From contig JAQXXT010000012.1 of the NCBI GenBank assembly GCA_029226205.1, forward strand, positions 1 through 39,555: DNA of 39,555 nt, given 5' to 3'. Positions 9,801 through 16,544 of this stretch are shown in pieces; within the stretch, counting starts at the first letter, position 1; every line of letters starts with the position of its first letter. Below the pieces are notes generated by a model, which had not been told where the DNA came from, made no database searches, and saw only the letters and a list, made by a program, of their open reading frames with translations. The stretch comes from Prevotellaceae bacterium (GTDB taxonomy: Bacteria > Bacteroidota > Bacteroidia > Bacteroidales > Bacteroidaceae). The position numbers were made by a program, and so were the translations under genes.

Positions 9801-10149
9801 TCTTCATCGTACCGTAACCGACAACGACGACCTCGTCAAGGGCCTGGTTGTCTTCCTGCATGACAATGTTCAACTTGCTCTGGCCATGAACCGCAATTTT
9901 CTGATCCTTATAACCAACATAAGAGATCTTCAACTGAGCCTTGTCAGGGACATTGGGAATGGAGAAGTTACCATCAAGGTCCGTAACGCCGCCAATGGAT
10001 GTGCCATCAACCATGACGCTGACACCAATCATAGGTTCTCCTTCGGCATCTTTGACCGATCCGGTCACCTGCCGTTCCTGAGCCATAGCGGTTACCGCTG
10101 CCAGACTCATACAAAGCGTGAGTGATGCTTTTGTGATTTTTAGATGCAT
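6868..10149 (-). CDS. susC: SusC/RagA-family TonB-linked outer-membrane transporter
   Basis: Outer-membrane beta-barrel importer powered by TonB, paired with the SusD protein downstream. Of 1093 residues, the first 23 form a signal peptide (cleavage after AMA). A carboxypeptidase-regulatory-like domain follows (about 26-100, VTGSVKDAEGEPMIGVSV... DLDGNFSI). The SusC signature and TonB box region is LDEVVVVGYGTMKKSDLTGS (about 104-123), then the plug domain (to about 230) and the 22-strand barrel, ending in a terminal Phe (YQFGVNLKF). It is the first gene of the two-gene minus-strand operon. No sigma/anti-sigma, hybrid two-component regulator or hydrolase gene lies beside it, so it is an orphan pair in this window. 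Confidence 0.96.
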   Translation of the reverse strand: MHLKITKASLTLCMSLAAVTAMAQERQVTGSVKDAEGEPMIGVSVMVDGTSIGGVTDLDGNFSIPNVPDKAQLKISYVGYKDQKIAVHGQSKLNIVMQEDNQALDEVVVVGYGTMKKSDLTGSVASVSSEKVAARGVTSVGESLQGSVPGVNITQSSSRAGASISMQIRGQSSINKQASPLYVIDGVVCSSMDFLNPDDIDRIDVLKDASSTAIYGSRASAGVVIITTKGSKGAKKGFKPQISYDGYVGWKSTARMPDFMDPTQFIDYRFARYTVLDGKSYEGSSRKGVDADGHPHYIIKDADLASAFLMRKGGKSYKDSKLYEEMMDPNFSGYDWKDYVTRTAMQQNHYLSVAGSTEAVNYRLGIGYQDEGNVFKKNDYTRYNLKGAFDARLSKIFEAGLSFNMAYSVTENFCTDGSFSPYVNAFYFNPFVSPYNENGKLYTNPGAKSPFCSNSQFTSTVNPLIDLYDNNDKNQQRDFNVLGNLYLRAHILPGLQFTTTFSPNFYHGRNGIFYAAGVTEDNPQGSMYYQKNHTNYGEIDTKTRFDWTWDNQIDYNLTLGKEKEHSISAMGLFSLYKSNTETALSAGKGISDDRLGYNALDKASGDKTVGSSYTENSLVSFAARLNYAYKGKYMATATLRTDGSSRFAEGHRWGWFPSMAVAWRMSEESWLKSQKWLDNLKLRLSYGVTGNNNVGDYVTMNTAAGPSYVVLDGTEVQGYYPNGIVNTGLIWEKVKEFDFGVDFAVLNHINLTMDLYNRLSDGQIMAKTIPYETGESTMTCNIGSVQNRGIEIGANFNIFRTKDFSWDVNVNFARNWNKIKELSRGKVDEVANNWFIGQPLNVLRDYTHTDVITDQGVTMHTMNGDKHYTLKEFYQKYGSKYKWYEGQVAVNDWNDDGKIDDNDKQIYGCTDPRWTGSLSTTVVYKNWDFTVMLYTKSGQWSRSYFHEKYAKYGDRGNAHMVMDFYIPKGAPIIDHTTGDIIANPETVYGSYPYPNNSDASAGGYFGDKGSAKGQNFQYQKTSFTKVKNITLGYTFDRHLIQHIGLQQLRLYFNVLNPFCFTNYKGFDPEWASANLQDGGPSSVTYQFGVNLKF

Positions 10150-10257
10150 AAACGTTTGTTTTAGTTTAGTTATTAGTATGCGAACAGAGACGGAATTACT
10201 CCCCTCTCCGATTTTGTTTTAAGTAGTCTCCCGTATCACACGGTAATATTTCGATGG

Positions 10258-10265
10258 CGAAGATA
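10258..10265 (-). promoter_or_regulatory. possible -7 box for susCD
   Basis: On the minus strand TATCTTCG fits TAnnTTTG with one mismatch. It would give a leader of about 100 nt. No convincing TTTG -33 box is seen. TATTTTTTG just upstream is an alternative with one base too many. Confidence 0.3.
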
Positions 10266-10327
10266 CAAAAAATATAAATACGAAGTTGTTTTCCTACTTT
10301 TATTTATAGATTATTAACGCTTCCACC

Positions 10328-10355
10328 GTAGGGGCGGCCCTCGTGGCCGTCCTAA
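10328..10355 (+). repeat. REP unit (single, forward)
   Basis: GTAGGGGCGGCCCTCGTGGC followed by CGTCCTAA. The loop is CTCGT instead of the usual CTTGT, and the stem is unchanged. It lies between the susCD promoter region and the 3' end of the LRR gene. Confidence 0.85.
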
Positions 10356-10386
10356 CAACCAACATTCATGGCGTGACGCTCCGTTC

Positions 10387-10459
10387 GTGGCCTGCCGTCC
10401 CGTCCTCCTTTCCCTTGTTAATGGCCTGCCGTCCCGTGCCGATGCTTTGCAAGCATCGG
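10387..10459 (+). repeat. second hairpin family: partial copy plus full copy with CCGATGC stem
   Basis: A partial copy (GGCCTGCCGTCCCGT) lies around 10389-10403. The full copy repeats GGCCTGCCGTCCCGTG and then forms a perfect 9-bp stem CCGATGCTT / AAGCATCGG with loop TGC (10439-10459). The stem sequence differs from the other four copies in the window but keeps full pairing. It ends two bases before the stop codon of the minus-strand LRR gene. Confidence 0.8.
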
Positions 10460-10461
10460 TC

Positions 10462-11205
10462 CTACTCCGTGATATTAAACCCGGCCCAGGCCTTGCTCTG
10501 CTTGTAGCGCTCAAGGCTCCCCTTCGGCACGAAGACCGTAATCTGGCTCTTGTCAAGATCACCGAAAGCATCCGAGAGGATCATCAGGTTGGGGTCCGTG
10601 CCGAGCACCTTGATATGTTTAAGGCTCTTACATCCCGCGAAAGCCTCATGTCCGATGAAGTTCACGGAAGCCGGCAAAACGACATTGTCCAACTGTTTGC
10701 AGTTCGTGAAAGCGCCATCACGGATATTATAGGTCCCTTCTTTGATATTCACGACCCTCAGATGACTGCAGTCATAAAATACGCCCTCTTCTATATCCTC
10801 CAACTTCGGACTCAGCGTTACCTGTTCAAGATGGTTGCAACCGGCGAAAGCCATAGACCCCAGTGTGGTGAGAGTAGAGGGCAACACAACAGCACGGAGA
10901 TTATAACAATCAACAAAAGCCTGTTCACCGATAGCCTCGATACCAGGACGGAGGATAAGAGTGTCTATCTTCTGATCGTGGAGGGCATTGGCAAAGATGG
11001 CCTTTATCGCCAACTGCTTGCCTTCATAGAGTAAGGCTTTGGGGAAAGTCAGCGTACCTCTGAAGATACCGTCTACATTGACTACCGCTGCTGCTGAGTC
11101 ATCGATGGCTCCATAATGGATGATAGGCTGCTCCATCTCCTGTCCATATATATTCGGGATAAAGGACAAGAAAAGGAAAAGAAAGATAGATATTATTTTC
11201 TTCAT
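10462..11205 (-). CDS. secreted BspA-type leucine-rich-repeat protein
   Basis: A 247-residue protein with an N-terminal signal peptide (MKKIISIFLFLFLSFIPNIYG, no lipobox Cys). About five LRR_5 (BspA/TpLRR) repeats follow from about residue 75 to 200, with the recurring pattern IxxxAFxxCxxLxxVxLPxxLxxI (for example IGEQAFVDCYNL, LGSMAFAGCNHL, IRDGAFTNCKQL, IGHEAFAGCKSL). The C-terminus has the usual closing segment VFVPKGSLERYKQSKAW. BspA-like proteins are typically exported and bind host or partner surfaces; a specific ligand cannot be stated. It has its own promoter at 11230-11260 and ends at a family-2 hairpin. Confidence 0.9.
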   Translation of the reverse strand: MKKIISIFLFLFLSFIPNIYGQEMEQPIIHYGAIDDSAAAVVNVDGIFRGTLTFPKALLYEGKQLAIKAIFANALHDQKIDTLILRPGIEAIGEQAFVDCYNLRAVVLPSTLTTLGSMAFAGCNHLEQVTLSPKLEDIEEGVFYDCSHLRVVNIKEGTYNIRDGAFTNCKQLDNVVLPASVNFIGHEAFAGCKSLKHIKVLGTDPNLMILSDAFGDLDKSQITVFVPKGSLERYKQSKAWAGFNITE

Positions 11206-11229
11206 CGTTTTTCGTTATTTTATCGCATG

Positions 11230-11260
11230 CAAAGATAACGAAAAACGATGAACTAACAAA
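11230..11260 (-). promoter_or_regulatory. promoter of the LRR gene
   Basis: On the minus strand TTTG (11260-11257) and TATCTTTG (11237-11230) are separated by 19 bp. The start codon follows about 24 nt after the -7 box. Confidence 0.75.
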
Positions 11261-11291
11261 AAATCTTCAACGATTTTCTCTTCTTCCGTCT

Positions 11292-11921
11292 TTATGAACA
11301 AAAGAAGGTGACGAGTAATGGCACACTCACCTCAAGACAGAGGCCATGAAAAATGGCTATCGGCATGAGACGCTTGTTTCCGGTGGAACGCATGATAGAA
11401 GGCAGACAGACATCCATCGAAGAGATGCCACAGACACTGATGGCGGCAAAGCCACTGCCTTTTCGTGCCACAAACTTACAACCGAAGAGGCCGAGCATCT
11501 CACGGGAGATATTCGCCAAAAGGGCAACAGTAGCCAACTGATTGGCGGCTGCCGCTCCTACCGTCGCCGTCTTCAAGTTATTGATCAGGACTGAAGAGAG
11601 GGAATAATATCCGAATCCACTGCCTACGGCGAGAAAGTCACGCAGATGGTGCCCCTGGAAGATGAAGAATCCTAAAGAAGAGAACAAGAGTGTACCAACA
11701 ATGGTAAACGCCGGCAAGAGTAACATCTCCCAATGGAAATCTTTAAAGAGATCACGGAGATTATCCATACTGCCCACTCCCATGCCTACCTGGATAATGA
11801 GAAGTTCGAGAATGATCATCGGCAACTGGGGATCATGGAAGAATGCCGGTACGTCTCCACTCATTCCAAAGAAGATACCAGCGAGCAAGGAACCAAAAAG
11901 AAACAGATTATCTTTCATCAC
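11292..11921 (-). CDS. lysO: LysO-family lysine exporter, C-terminal part
   Basis: A membrane protein of 209 residues corresponding to the C-terminal two thirds of the E. coli L-lysine exporter LysO (YbjE, about 300 residues). Visible features are several hydrophobic segments, the motif GSGFGYYSLSSVL (about residues 97-109) and the conserved tail region GISSMDVCLPSIMRSTGNKR (about 163-182). It overlaps the gene for the N-terminal part by 14 bp, so the two are probably translationally coupled and assemble into one transporter. The summed length (303) equals one full LysO. I believe split forms are common in Bacteroidales, so this is unlikely to be a sequencing frameshift, but that needs comparison. 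Confidence 0.85.
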   Translation of the reverse strand: MMKDNLFLFGSLLAGIFFGMSGDVPAFFHDPQLPMIILELLIIQVGMGVGSMDNLRDLFKDFHWEMLLLPAFTIVGTLLFSSLGFFIFQGHHLRDFLAVGSGFGYYSLSSVLINNLKTATVGAAAANQLATVALLANISREMLGLFGCKFVARKGSGFAAISVCGISSMDVCLPSIMRSTGNKRLMPIAIFHGLCLEVSVPLLVTFFCS

Positions 11922-12192
11922 GCTCCTCCTTCTTCTCTAACAGGTTATGGAACAGATAGGCAGCGCCAAAAGATCCCGCCATCCCCAACAGGGCAATGAC
12001 GAAGGCCTGCCAACCGACAATACCGATATGATGCAAAAGATCATGATTACTGCCTATACCAATACCAAAGACAAAGAGCAACAGCGCTATGGTATAACGG
12101 GCCGTCGTGTCCACTTCATGGATATGTGGGACTTTACGGAGTAAGAACCCCAAAACAATACCTATACATAAGATAAATAGTATTCTGAACAT
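11908..12192 (-). CDS. LysO-family lysine exporter, N-terminal part
   Basis: A 94-residue protein with three hydrophobic segments (about 3-18, 33-48, 57-82) and a charged end EKKEERDER. It matches the N-terminal portion of LysO (LGFLLRK, LLLFVFGIGIGSN). It is the first gene of the split-exporter operon and has the promoter at 12230-12260. The short overlap with the next gene and the good promoter suggest an intact two-gene arrangement, not a broken gene. Confidence 0.82.
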   Translation of the reverse strand: MFRILFILCIGIVLGFLLRKVPHIHEVDTTARYTIALLLFVFGIGIGSNHDLLHHIGIVGWQAFVIALLGMAGSFGAAYLFHNLLEKKEERDER

Positions 12193-12229
12193 CTTTTTTC
12201 CTTTCTTGGTCGCTTTCGTTCGAGCAGTG

Positions 12230-12260
12230 CAAAGGTATAAAAATTACATGAATATGCAAA
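12230..12260 (-). promoter_or_regulatory. promoter of the lysO operon
   Basis: On the minus strand TTTG (12260-12257) and TACCTTTG (12237-12230) are 19 bp apart, a close match to the Bacteroidota consensus. The leader is about 30 nt, too short for a lysine riboswitch. Confidence 0.78.
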
Positions 12261-12286
12261 ACAGTGACGTGCATAAATTCTGCATA
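12253..12286. promoter_or_regulatory. possible operator: three TGCATA half-sites
   Basis: TATGCA (12253-12258), TGCATA (12270-12275) and TGCATA (12281-12286) lie over and just upstream of the lysO -33 box, about 11 bp apart for the last two. In E. coli lysO is controlled by ArgR. These sites do not match the E. coli ARG box well, so the regulator is unknown. Confidence 0.3.
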
Positions 12287-12367
12287 TTTATAATTATTTG
12301 ATTTATATCAAGTCTCTTCTTAACGATTTTTTCGTATGCTACACGCAGTCAATTCCATGATTTTCCG

Positions 12368-12375
12368 TACCTTTG
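12368..12375 (+). promoter_or_regulatory. -7 box directly before the HAD gene
   Basis: TACCTTTG lies only five bases before the ATG at 12381, so the mRNA probably starts at or next to the start codon. The -33 position has no clear TTTG. Confidence 0.55.
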
Positions 12376-12380
12376 CAAAC

Positions 12381-13091
12381 ATGAAAACGAGTGATTTCCC
12401 CTACCGACTTATCGCCGTTGATGCCGACGACACCCTCTGGGACTGCCAGAGCCATTTCGAAGTTGTAGAACGACAGTACGCCGCTCTGCTCCATGACTTT
12501 GCCGACGAGGAGACCGTGGCCGAAGAACTTTTTGCCACCGAATGCCAGAATATGGAAGACCTCGGCTTCGGTGTCAAAGCCTTCATCATCTCCCTTTGTG
12601 AAACAGCAATCAGAATATCGAAAGGTAAGATCGAAGCCGACCGACTGACAAAGATCATCAACCTCGGCAGAAGTCTCCTCACCTTCCCGACTACCCCTCT
12701 GCCCGAGGTCCGGAATACGCTCTCACAACTGCAACAACAAGCGGGAATGAAAGATTACCGACTCGTTGTATTCACGAAAGGAGAGCTGCAAGATCAGGAA
12801 AACAAACTACGGCGGTCCGGGCTGTGGAACTTCTTTGATGACGTCATCATCGTTGCTGACAAAAATCCGGAGGCCTACCGGCATCTTTGTGATCAGTTCT
12901 CCATCGAGCCCCATGAGTTGTTGATGATCGGCAACTCCTATAAATCCGACTGTGCACCGGCTCTCGCCATCGGCGCCTACGCCCTGCATATCCCTTATCA
13001 TGTGATGTGGCGTATGGAAGAAACAAAAGAAGAAAGTCATCCAAGACTAAGGAAAATCAAACATTTCTCAGAAATTCTTCAGCTTTTATAA
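12381..13091 (+). CDS. HAD-superfamily hydrolase (probable phosphatase)
   Basis: A cytosolic hydrolase of 236 residues. An upstream in-frame ATG at 12336 is possible but would place the promoter -7 box inside the gene, so ATG 12381 (MKTSDFPYRL) is chosen. HAD motifs: motif I VDADDTLW (Asp14 nucleophile, Asp16), a helical cap (about 25-115), motif II VFTKGE (about 130), the motif III Lys in ADKNPEAY (about 160), and motif IV MIGNSYKSDCAPA (about 183-195). The substrate is unknown. It is close to parA (62 bp upstream of it), but parA has its own -7 box. Confidence 0.85.
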   Translation: MKTSDFPYRLIAVDADDTLWDCQSHFEVVERQYAALLHDFADEETVAEELFATECQNMEDLGFGVKAFIISLCETAIRISKGKIEADRLTKIINLGRSLLTFPTTPLPEVRNTLSQLQQQAGMKDYRLVVFTKGELQDQENKLRRSGLWNFFDDVIIVADKNPEAYRHLCDQFSIEPHELLMIGNSYKSDCAPALAIGAYALHIPYHVMWRMEETKEESHPRLRKIKHFSEILQLL

Positions 13092-13112
13092 TCGTATTAC
13101 CAAAAATAATAG

Positions 13113-13120
13113 TATCTTTG
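13113..13120 (+). promoter_or_regulatory. -7 box of the parA promoter
   Basis: TATCTTTG lies 33 bp before the parA start. The -33 position lacks a clear TTTG. Confidence 0.55.
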
Positions 13121-13153
13121 CAAACGGAAATATAAATCTGAAGAAAAAAAGAT

Positions 13154-13921
13154 ATGAAGGAAACACAAATCATTGCCTTCGCCAACCATAAGGGTGGCGT
13201 TGGAAAAACGACTACAACGGCCAGCGTGGGTTCCATCCTCGCTGCAAAAGGCTATAAAGTGCTCCTCGTCGATCTCGACGCCCAGGCAAACCTCTCGGCA
13301 TCTCTGCTGAAAGACCAGGAGATCGACAAGACCATCTATGACGCTTTGATCAATACCTCCATCGGACTGCCTATCTATCCTATTCGTGAGAACCTTGACC
13401 TCACACCCGCTACCCTACAACTCGCTATGGTAGACCTGGAGATGGCCAGTGTCATCGCACGTGAGAAAATCCTCTCCGAACTTCTCGATAAGGTGAAAGC
13501 CAACTACGACTTCATCCTCCTCGACTGTCCTCCCTCGCTGGCTTTGCTGACGCTCAATGCCGTCACGGCCTCCAATGGCGTCATCATCCCCATCGTCGCT
13601 GAGGTGCTGCCTTTCAATGGTCTGATCATGATTGAGAACTTCATCAACATGATCCATAAGAAGCTCAACCCGAAAGCTCATGTCACCGGCGTCCTCATCA
13701 CACGTTGGGAAAAGACGAACCTCAGTAAGCAGATCGAAGAGGGTATGCGTGAGAAACTCGGTGATGAAGTGTTCCAGACAAAGATCCGTAAGAATGTCAG
13801 CATCGCCGAAGCTCCTCTCGAAGCCCAGGATATCGTGTCCTATGCCCCGAAGAGCAATGGCGCACAGGACTACCTCGCCTTCGTGGATGAACTGTTGAAA
13901 AAACTCCAGGTTGAAAAATAA
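13154..13921 (+). CDS. parA: ParA/Soj-type partition ATPase
   Basis: A 255-residue deviant Walker-A ATPase of the ParA/MinD family. It forms nucleoid-bound gradients that move DNA carrying its partner protein. Motifs: HKGGVGKTTTT at 12-22 with the signature Lys13 and Lys18, the LLVDLDAQAN switch/Walker A' (about 38-47), and FILLDCPPSL Walker B (about 117-126). There is no N-terminal helix-turn-helix, as in Soj and the small plasmid ParA (type Ib). The partner is the ribbon-helix-helix gene 22 bp downstream, not a ParB nuclease-fold protein. That arrangement is typical of plasmids and mobile elements, though chromosomal copies occur. Confidence 0.93.
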   Translation: MKETQIIAFANHKGGVGKTTTTASVGSILAAKGYKVLLVDLDAQANLSASLLKDQEIDKTIYDALINTSIGLPIYPIRENLDLTPATLQLAMVDLEMASVIAREKILSELLDKVKANYDFILLDCPPSLALLTLNAVTASNGVIIPIVAEVLPFNGLIMIENFINMIHKKLNPKAHVTGVLITRWEKTNLSKQIEEGMREKLGDEVFQTKIRKNVSIAEAPLEAQDIVSYAPKSNGAQDYLAFVDELLKKLQVEK

Positions 13922-13943
13922 TAACGATTAAGATACAGACGAT

Positions 13944-14336
13944 ATGGCAAAAAATAATTTTAGCAAGTCATCTATGGATAGTCTCCTCGGTGGACTGACC
14001 AGCTATGACGAAGAAGAACAGGAGCAAGAGACGCAGGCCCCTGAGGAAAATGTAAAAAATAACGAGAGAGAGGCGGAGCCTGCTGAGGAGGAAGAATATG
14101 AAGAGGCACCGCGCCGTGGCCGTAAACCGAACCGGATGAAGTCCGAGCGTATCTGCACGATCCTTCCCGTTGACCTCATGAATAAGGTCCGCTCCTTGGC
14201 CGACAAGGAAGGGCTCGCTATCAAGGATATCTTCACCGCCGGCGTGAGCATGGTCATCCAGAACTACGAGAAGAAATACGGCACGCTCCGTGTCCGTAAA
14301 CCGAAGAAGGGTGACATCAACGAACTGCTGAGCTAA
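13944..14336 (+). CDS. ribbon-helix-helix partner protein of ParA
   Basis: A 130-residue protein in the same operon as parA. Residues 1-55 are disordered and very acidic (EEEEYEEAP) after a short basic start; a basic linker RRGRKPNRMKSER follows. The C-terminal half (about 68-117: RICTILPVDLMNKVRSLADKEGLAIKDIFTAGVSMVIQNYEKKYG) has the beta-strand plus two-helix pattern of MetJ/Arc-type DNA-binding proteins. By analogy with ParG or omega it would bind a centromere repeat with the folded part and stimulate ParA with the flexible tail. Here the fold is at the C-terminus and the tail is N-terminal, as in ParG. No centromere-like repeat array was found nearby. Confidence 0.7.
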   Translation: MAKNNFSKSSMDSLLGGLTSYDEEEQEQETQAPEENVKNNEREAEPAEEEEYEEAPRRGRKPNRMKSERICTILPVDLMNKVRSLADKEGLAIKDIFTAGVSMVIQNYEKKYGTLRVRKPKKGDINELLS

Positions 14337-14337
14337 C

Positions 14338-14427
14338 GTAGTGGGCCGCCCGTTGTGGCGGCCCGTTGCCCGTCAAGGTTTCCGCAGGTCGGCCTGCCGT
14401 CGTGTGCTTGCGCTTTGCAAGCGCAAG
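14338..14427 (+). repeat. REP variant followed by family-2 hairpin
   Basis: The REP-like unit GTAGTGGGCCGCCCGTTGTG plus GCGGCCCGTTGCCC (14338-14371) has a TTGT loop but a different tail. It is followed by GGCCTGCCGTCGTGTG and the perfect 9-bp stem CTTGCGCTT / AAGCGCAAG with loop TGC (14407-14427). It lies between two convergent genes, where the hairpin might help stop transcription, although no T-run follows. Confidence 0.8.
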
Positions 14428-14454
14428 TCGCCACGCCTGCCCCTCTTTACCTTT

Positions 14455-15255
14455 TTACTTCTTTACTTTTTTAATCTTCCTATACCCCGTCTCGAAAATC
14501 ACGACACCAAGTATTCCCGTCAAGATACCGAGCAGGACATCAATGACATAATGGTGCCCCGTATAGACAGCCGTACACCAGATACCTGCCTGGATAATGC
14601 CAAAGAGTACCGTCATCGGCCAACGCCGCTTGCTCATATAGGCATAGCATGTCGCTACAAGCATATAGGCGGAATGCAACGACGGGATAGCCGCAAAAAC
14701 ATTTGAATTGTGGACATAGATGGAGTGGAAGATCGGCAGGCCAACCATCTGGTCGAACCGCGCCAGGCCCGCTACATTCCCGGGGATATCAAACTTCGGC
14801 GTAAAACCAAAATTCATCGCATACCACGGTGCTGCTGCCGGATGGATATAATAGCCAATAAAGCCAAGGATGTTCACAAAGAGAAAACACCAGGAGAAAC
14901 GCTCATACCAGTTATACTCCTTTTTATATAATAGGTATAAGGCAAAGGCAATCGGTACCGGGACCCAACAGAGATAGAAGAGTCCCGCAAAGAAGTCGGC
15001 CACGGCACAATGATGGATCGCGAAATATTCTCCGGGAATCAACAGTTTCCCACCATCCATAATGCCAAAGAGATGTTTCTCCGTGTCATACAGCCCCCGA
15101 ATGTCAATGGGGTTGAAATCATAGTTCGGGAACCACCGCAGATTGTCATAGATAATACCAAAGAGGGCCCAGGGAATGAGATACACTGCCAACTTCCGCG
15201 TCTTCTTCCACGCATACATCACGAGGAAGATCGCCAATATTTCTATCGTTACCAT
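14455..15255 (-). CDS. PAP2/AUR1-like phosphotransferase (candidate inositol phosphorylceramide synthase)
   Basis: An integral membrane enzyme of 266 residues with six or so hydrophobic segments. The two PAP2 catalytic motifs are AAIPSLHSAY (about 187-196, PSxH with His) and TGHHYVIDVLLG (about 232-243, catalytic His and the helper Asp). An AUR1-like segment YIHPAAAPWYAMNFG (about 135-150) precedes them. This resembles fungal AUR1, which transfers inositol phosphate to ceramide. The neighbouring CDP-alcohol phosphatidyltransferase and GtrA genes support a role in inositol sphingolipid synthesis, as described for the Bacteroides inositol-lipid cluster. A general phosphatidate-type phosphatase is the alternative. 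Family confidence is high, substrate moderate. Confidence 0.75.
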   Translation of the reverse strand: MVTIEILAIFLVMYAWKKTRKLAVYLIPWALFGIIYDNLRWFPNYDFNPIDIRGLYDTEKHLFGIMDGGKLLIPGEYFAIHHCAVADFFAGLFYLCWVPVPIAFALYLLYKKEYNWYERFSWCFLFVNILGFIGYYIHPAAAPWYAMNFGFTPKFDIPGNVAGLARFDQMVGLPIFHSIYVHNSNVFAAIPSLHSAYMLVATCYAYMSKRRWPMTVLFGIIQAGIWCTAVYTGHHYVIDVLLGILTGILGVVIFETGYRKIKKVKK

Positions 15256-15278
15256 TGTTCTTTCTCTTCTTTTTGTCT

Positions 15279-15313
15279 TCTATTGTGAACTATAGCATCT
15301 ATTGTGAGCTATT
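15279..15313. repeat. tandem TCTATTGTGARCTAT motif
   Basis: Two copies (15279-15294 and 15298-15313) with a 19-bp step. It is related to the pair at 152-187. The second copy contains the TAG stop codon of the CDP-alcohol phosphatidyltransferase gene on the minus strand. Confidence 0.65.
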
Positions 15314-15977
15314 TCAGTTGCTTATACACATAGCCCACACGCCAGAAAGCAGTGATATTGGCCAAGACGGCAATAACGGCAATACCTATCTCCAGCGGCA
15401 GCCAACTTCCCGTGAAACCGGTGATGAGTGCTGTCACGGCAAGGACGACGACACGCTCAGGGCGCTGCATCAGACCGACCTTACACTCCAGGCCAAGCCC
15501 TTCCGCGCGGGCACGTGTGTAAGAAACCATCACACTGCCGATCATCGCCAGGAAGGTGACCACTGCCATCCAGAAGTTATCCTCATAGAAGAAGATCAGG
15601 ACGATGCCAAAAAGGGAAATCAACTCACTGTAACGGTCAAGGGTAGAATCCCAGAAAGCACCGAAAGTGGTACTCATATTTCCCATTCTTGCCAGACGAC
15701 CGTCCATCATATCGAAGAGACCGGCGAAGAGGATGATGAAACCACCCCACCCCGCCAGGGATGTCGACAATACTTCCATATCCTCTGCGGCATCCAAAGG
15801 AAGATCATCGCCCTTCAGCATCCATGCTGCGGCAATAAAGAAACCTGCTGCCACACAGTTGCCGATAAAGCCTATTGTCGTAATCGTATTCGGAGTAATA
15901 CCGACCTTGATCATCCCCTTGATCAGCGGGTTGATGATCTTATAAATCACTTGCTGTAAATAGTCCCGATAATTCAT
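15309..15977 (-). CDS. CDP-alcohol phosphatidyltransferase (candidate phosphatidylinositol-phosphate synthase)
   Basis: A membrane enzyme of 222 residues that exchanges CMP in a CDP-lipid for an alcohol. The full family motif D-G-x2-A-R-x8-G-x3-D-x3-D is present: Asp92, Gly93, Ala96, Arg97, Gly106, Asp110, Asp114, with the last Asp as catalytic base. Six hydrophobic segments fit the family. The acceptor could be inositol-1-phosphate, as in mycobacteria and Bacteroides, or glycerol-3-phosphate. The adjacent AUR1-like enzyme and, further away, a PgpA-type phosphatase favour the inositol-phosphate reading. It is the middle gene of a three-gene minus-strand operon (28 bp after gtrA, 53 bp before the PAP2 gene). 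Confidence 0.85.
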   Translation of the reverse strand: MNYRDYLQQVIYKIINPLIKGMIKVGITPNTITTIGFIGNCVAAGFFIAAAWMLKGDDLPLDAAEDMEVLSTSLAGWGGFIILFAGLFDMMDGRLARMGNMSTTFGAFWDSTLDRYSELISLFGIVLIFFYEDNFWMAVVTFLAMIGSVMVSYTRARAEGLGLECKVGLMQRPERVVVLAVTALITGFTGSWLPLEIGIAVIAVLANITAFWRVGYVYKQLK

Positions 15978-16005
15978 AGCTATTTTAGTTTTATTCTTTA
16001 CTTCT

Positions 16006-16419
16006 TTACCTTTCTATCTTTCTACTTCTAAACACGAATCCTCTCTGCAGTGGATAGTTGAACCCTACAGCCACGAAGAAAGCGATGACACATTTCACGA
16101 CCACGAACCAACGGGCACCAAGGAGCGCCGTCACACCATTCGTTCCAAGACCGTTAAGACACATACTGCCAAACCATACCATGAAATAGCGCAAGGCAAT
16201 CTCTTTCTTCTTCCTGCCATGACCGCGGAAAACATAACGGCTGTTCAACAGACAATTCGTGATTCCGCCCATCACCACACCGATGATGTTCGACCAGGTA
16301 TACGGCAACACATGCCCATAGGTAAGTCCCAGGGCAAGGCCGAAGTCAACGATGGAGGCTGCTGTGGCACTGGCCTCGGCTTCAAGAAAACGGAGGATCT
16401 CGGTACGTAAATTTGCCAT
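16006..16419 (-). CDS. GtrA-family membrane protein
   Basis: A small protein of 137 residues with four hydrophobic segments. The GtrA hallmarks are the mid-protein NSRYVFRG and C-terminal [11 protein letters not shown] repeats of the N-x-x-Y/F-V-F-R type. GtrA proteins are thought to flip polyprenyl-linked sugars or help place glycolipids. The start chosen is ATG 16419, because the -7 box ends at 16427, leaving 7 nt; an ATG at 16425 would begin one base after that box. It is the first gene of the operon with the two lipid enzymes, so a role in moving an inositol-lipid intermediate is conceivable but unproven. Confidence 0.85.
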   Translation of the reverse strand: MANLRTEILRFLEAEASATAASIVDFGLALGLTYGHVLPYTWSNIIGVVMGGITNCLLNSRYVFRGHGRKKKEIALRYFMVWFGSMCLNGLGTNGVTALLGARWFVVVKCVIAFFVAVGFNYPLQRGFVFRSRKIER

Positions 16420-16426
16420 TTGCATG

Positions 16427-16458
16427 CAAAAGTAAGATAAAAAATTAAATTATCCAAA
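16427..16458 (-). promoter_or_regulatory. promoter of the gtrA-lipid operon
   Basis: On the minus strand TTTG (16458-16455) and TACTTTTG (16434-16427) are separated by 20 bp. The predicted RNA start coincides with the gene start, giving a leaderless or near-leaderless mRNA. Confidence 0.72.
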
Positions 16459-16486
16459 ATGATTTCCACTTTTCTATATTTATATT

Positions 16487-16494
16487 TACCTTTG
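16487..16494 (+). promoter_or_regulatory. -7 box of the DUF5686 gene
   Basis: TACCTTTG lies 50 bp before the TTG start. It is divergent from the gtrA promoter. The -33 position is not clear. Confidence 0.5.
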
Positions 16495-16544
16495 CAACAT
16501 CATTTTACAGTGAACAACGAAATTCATAGAGATAACACAATATA

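Noticed and set aside
5138..10149. A full polysaccharide utilisation locus around susCD
   Set aside because: No glycoside hydrolase, sulfatase, peptidase or dedicated regulator gene is adjacent; only the transporter pair is present.
11292..12192. Frameshifted (pseudo) lysO
   Set aside because: The second gene has its own start in a 14-bp overlap, both parts are complete and the promoter is intact, so a coupled two-gene form is more likely.
12193..12335. Lysine riboswitch upstream of lysO
   Set aside because: The predicted leader from the -7 box to the start is only about 30 nt, far too short for the lysine aptamer.
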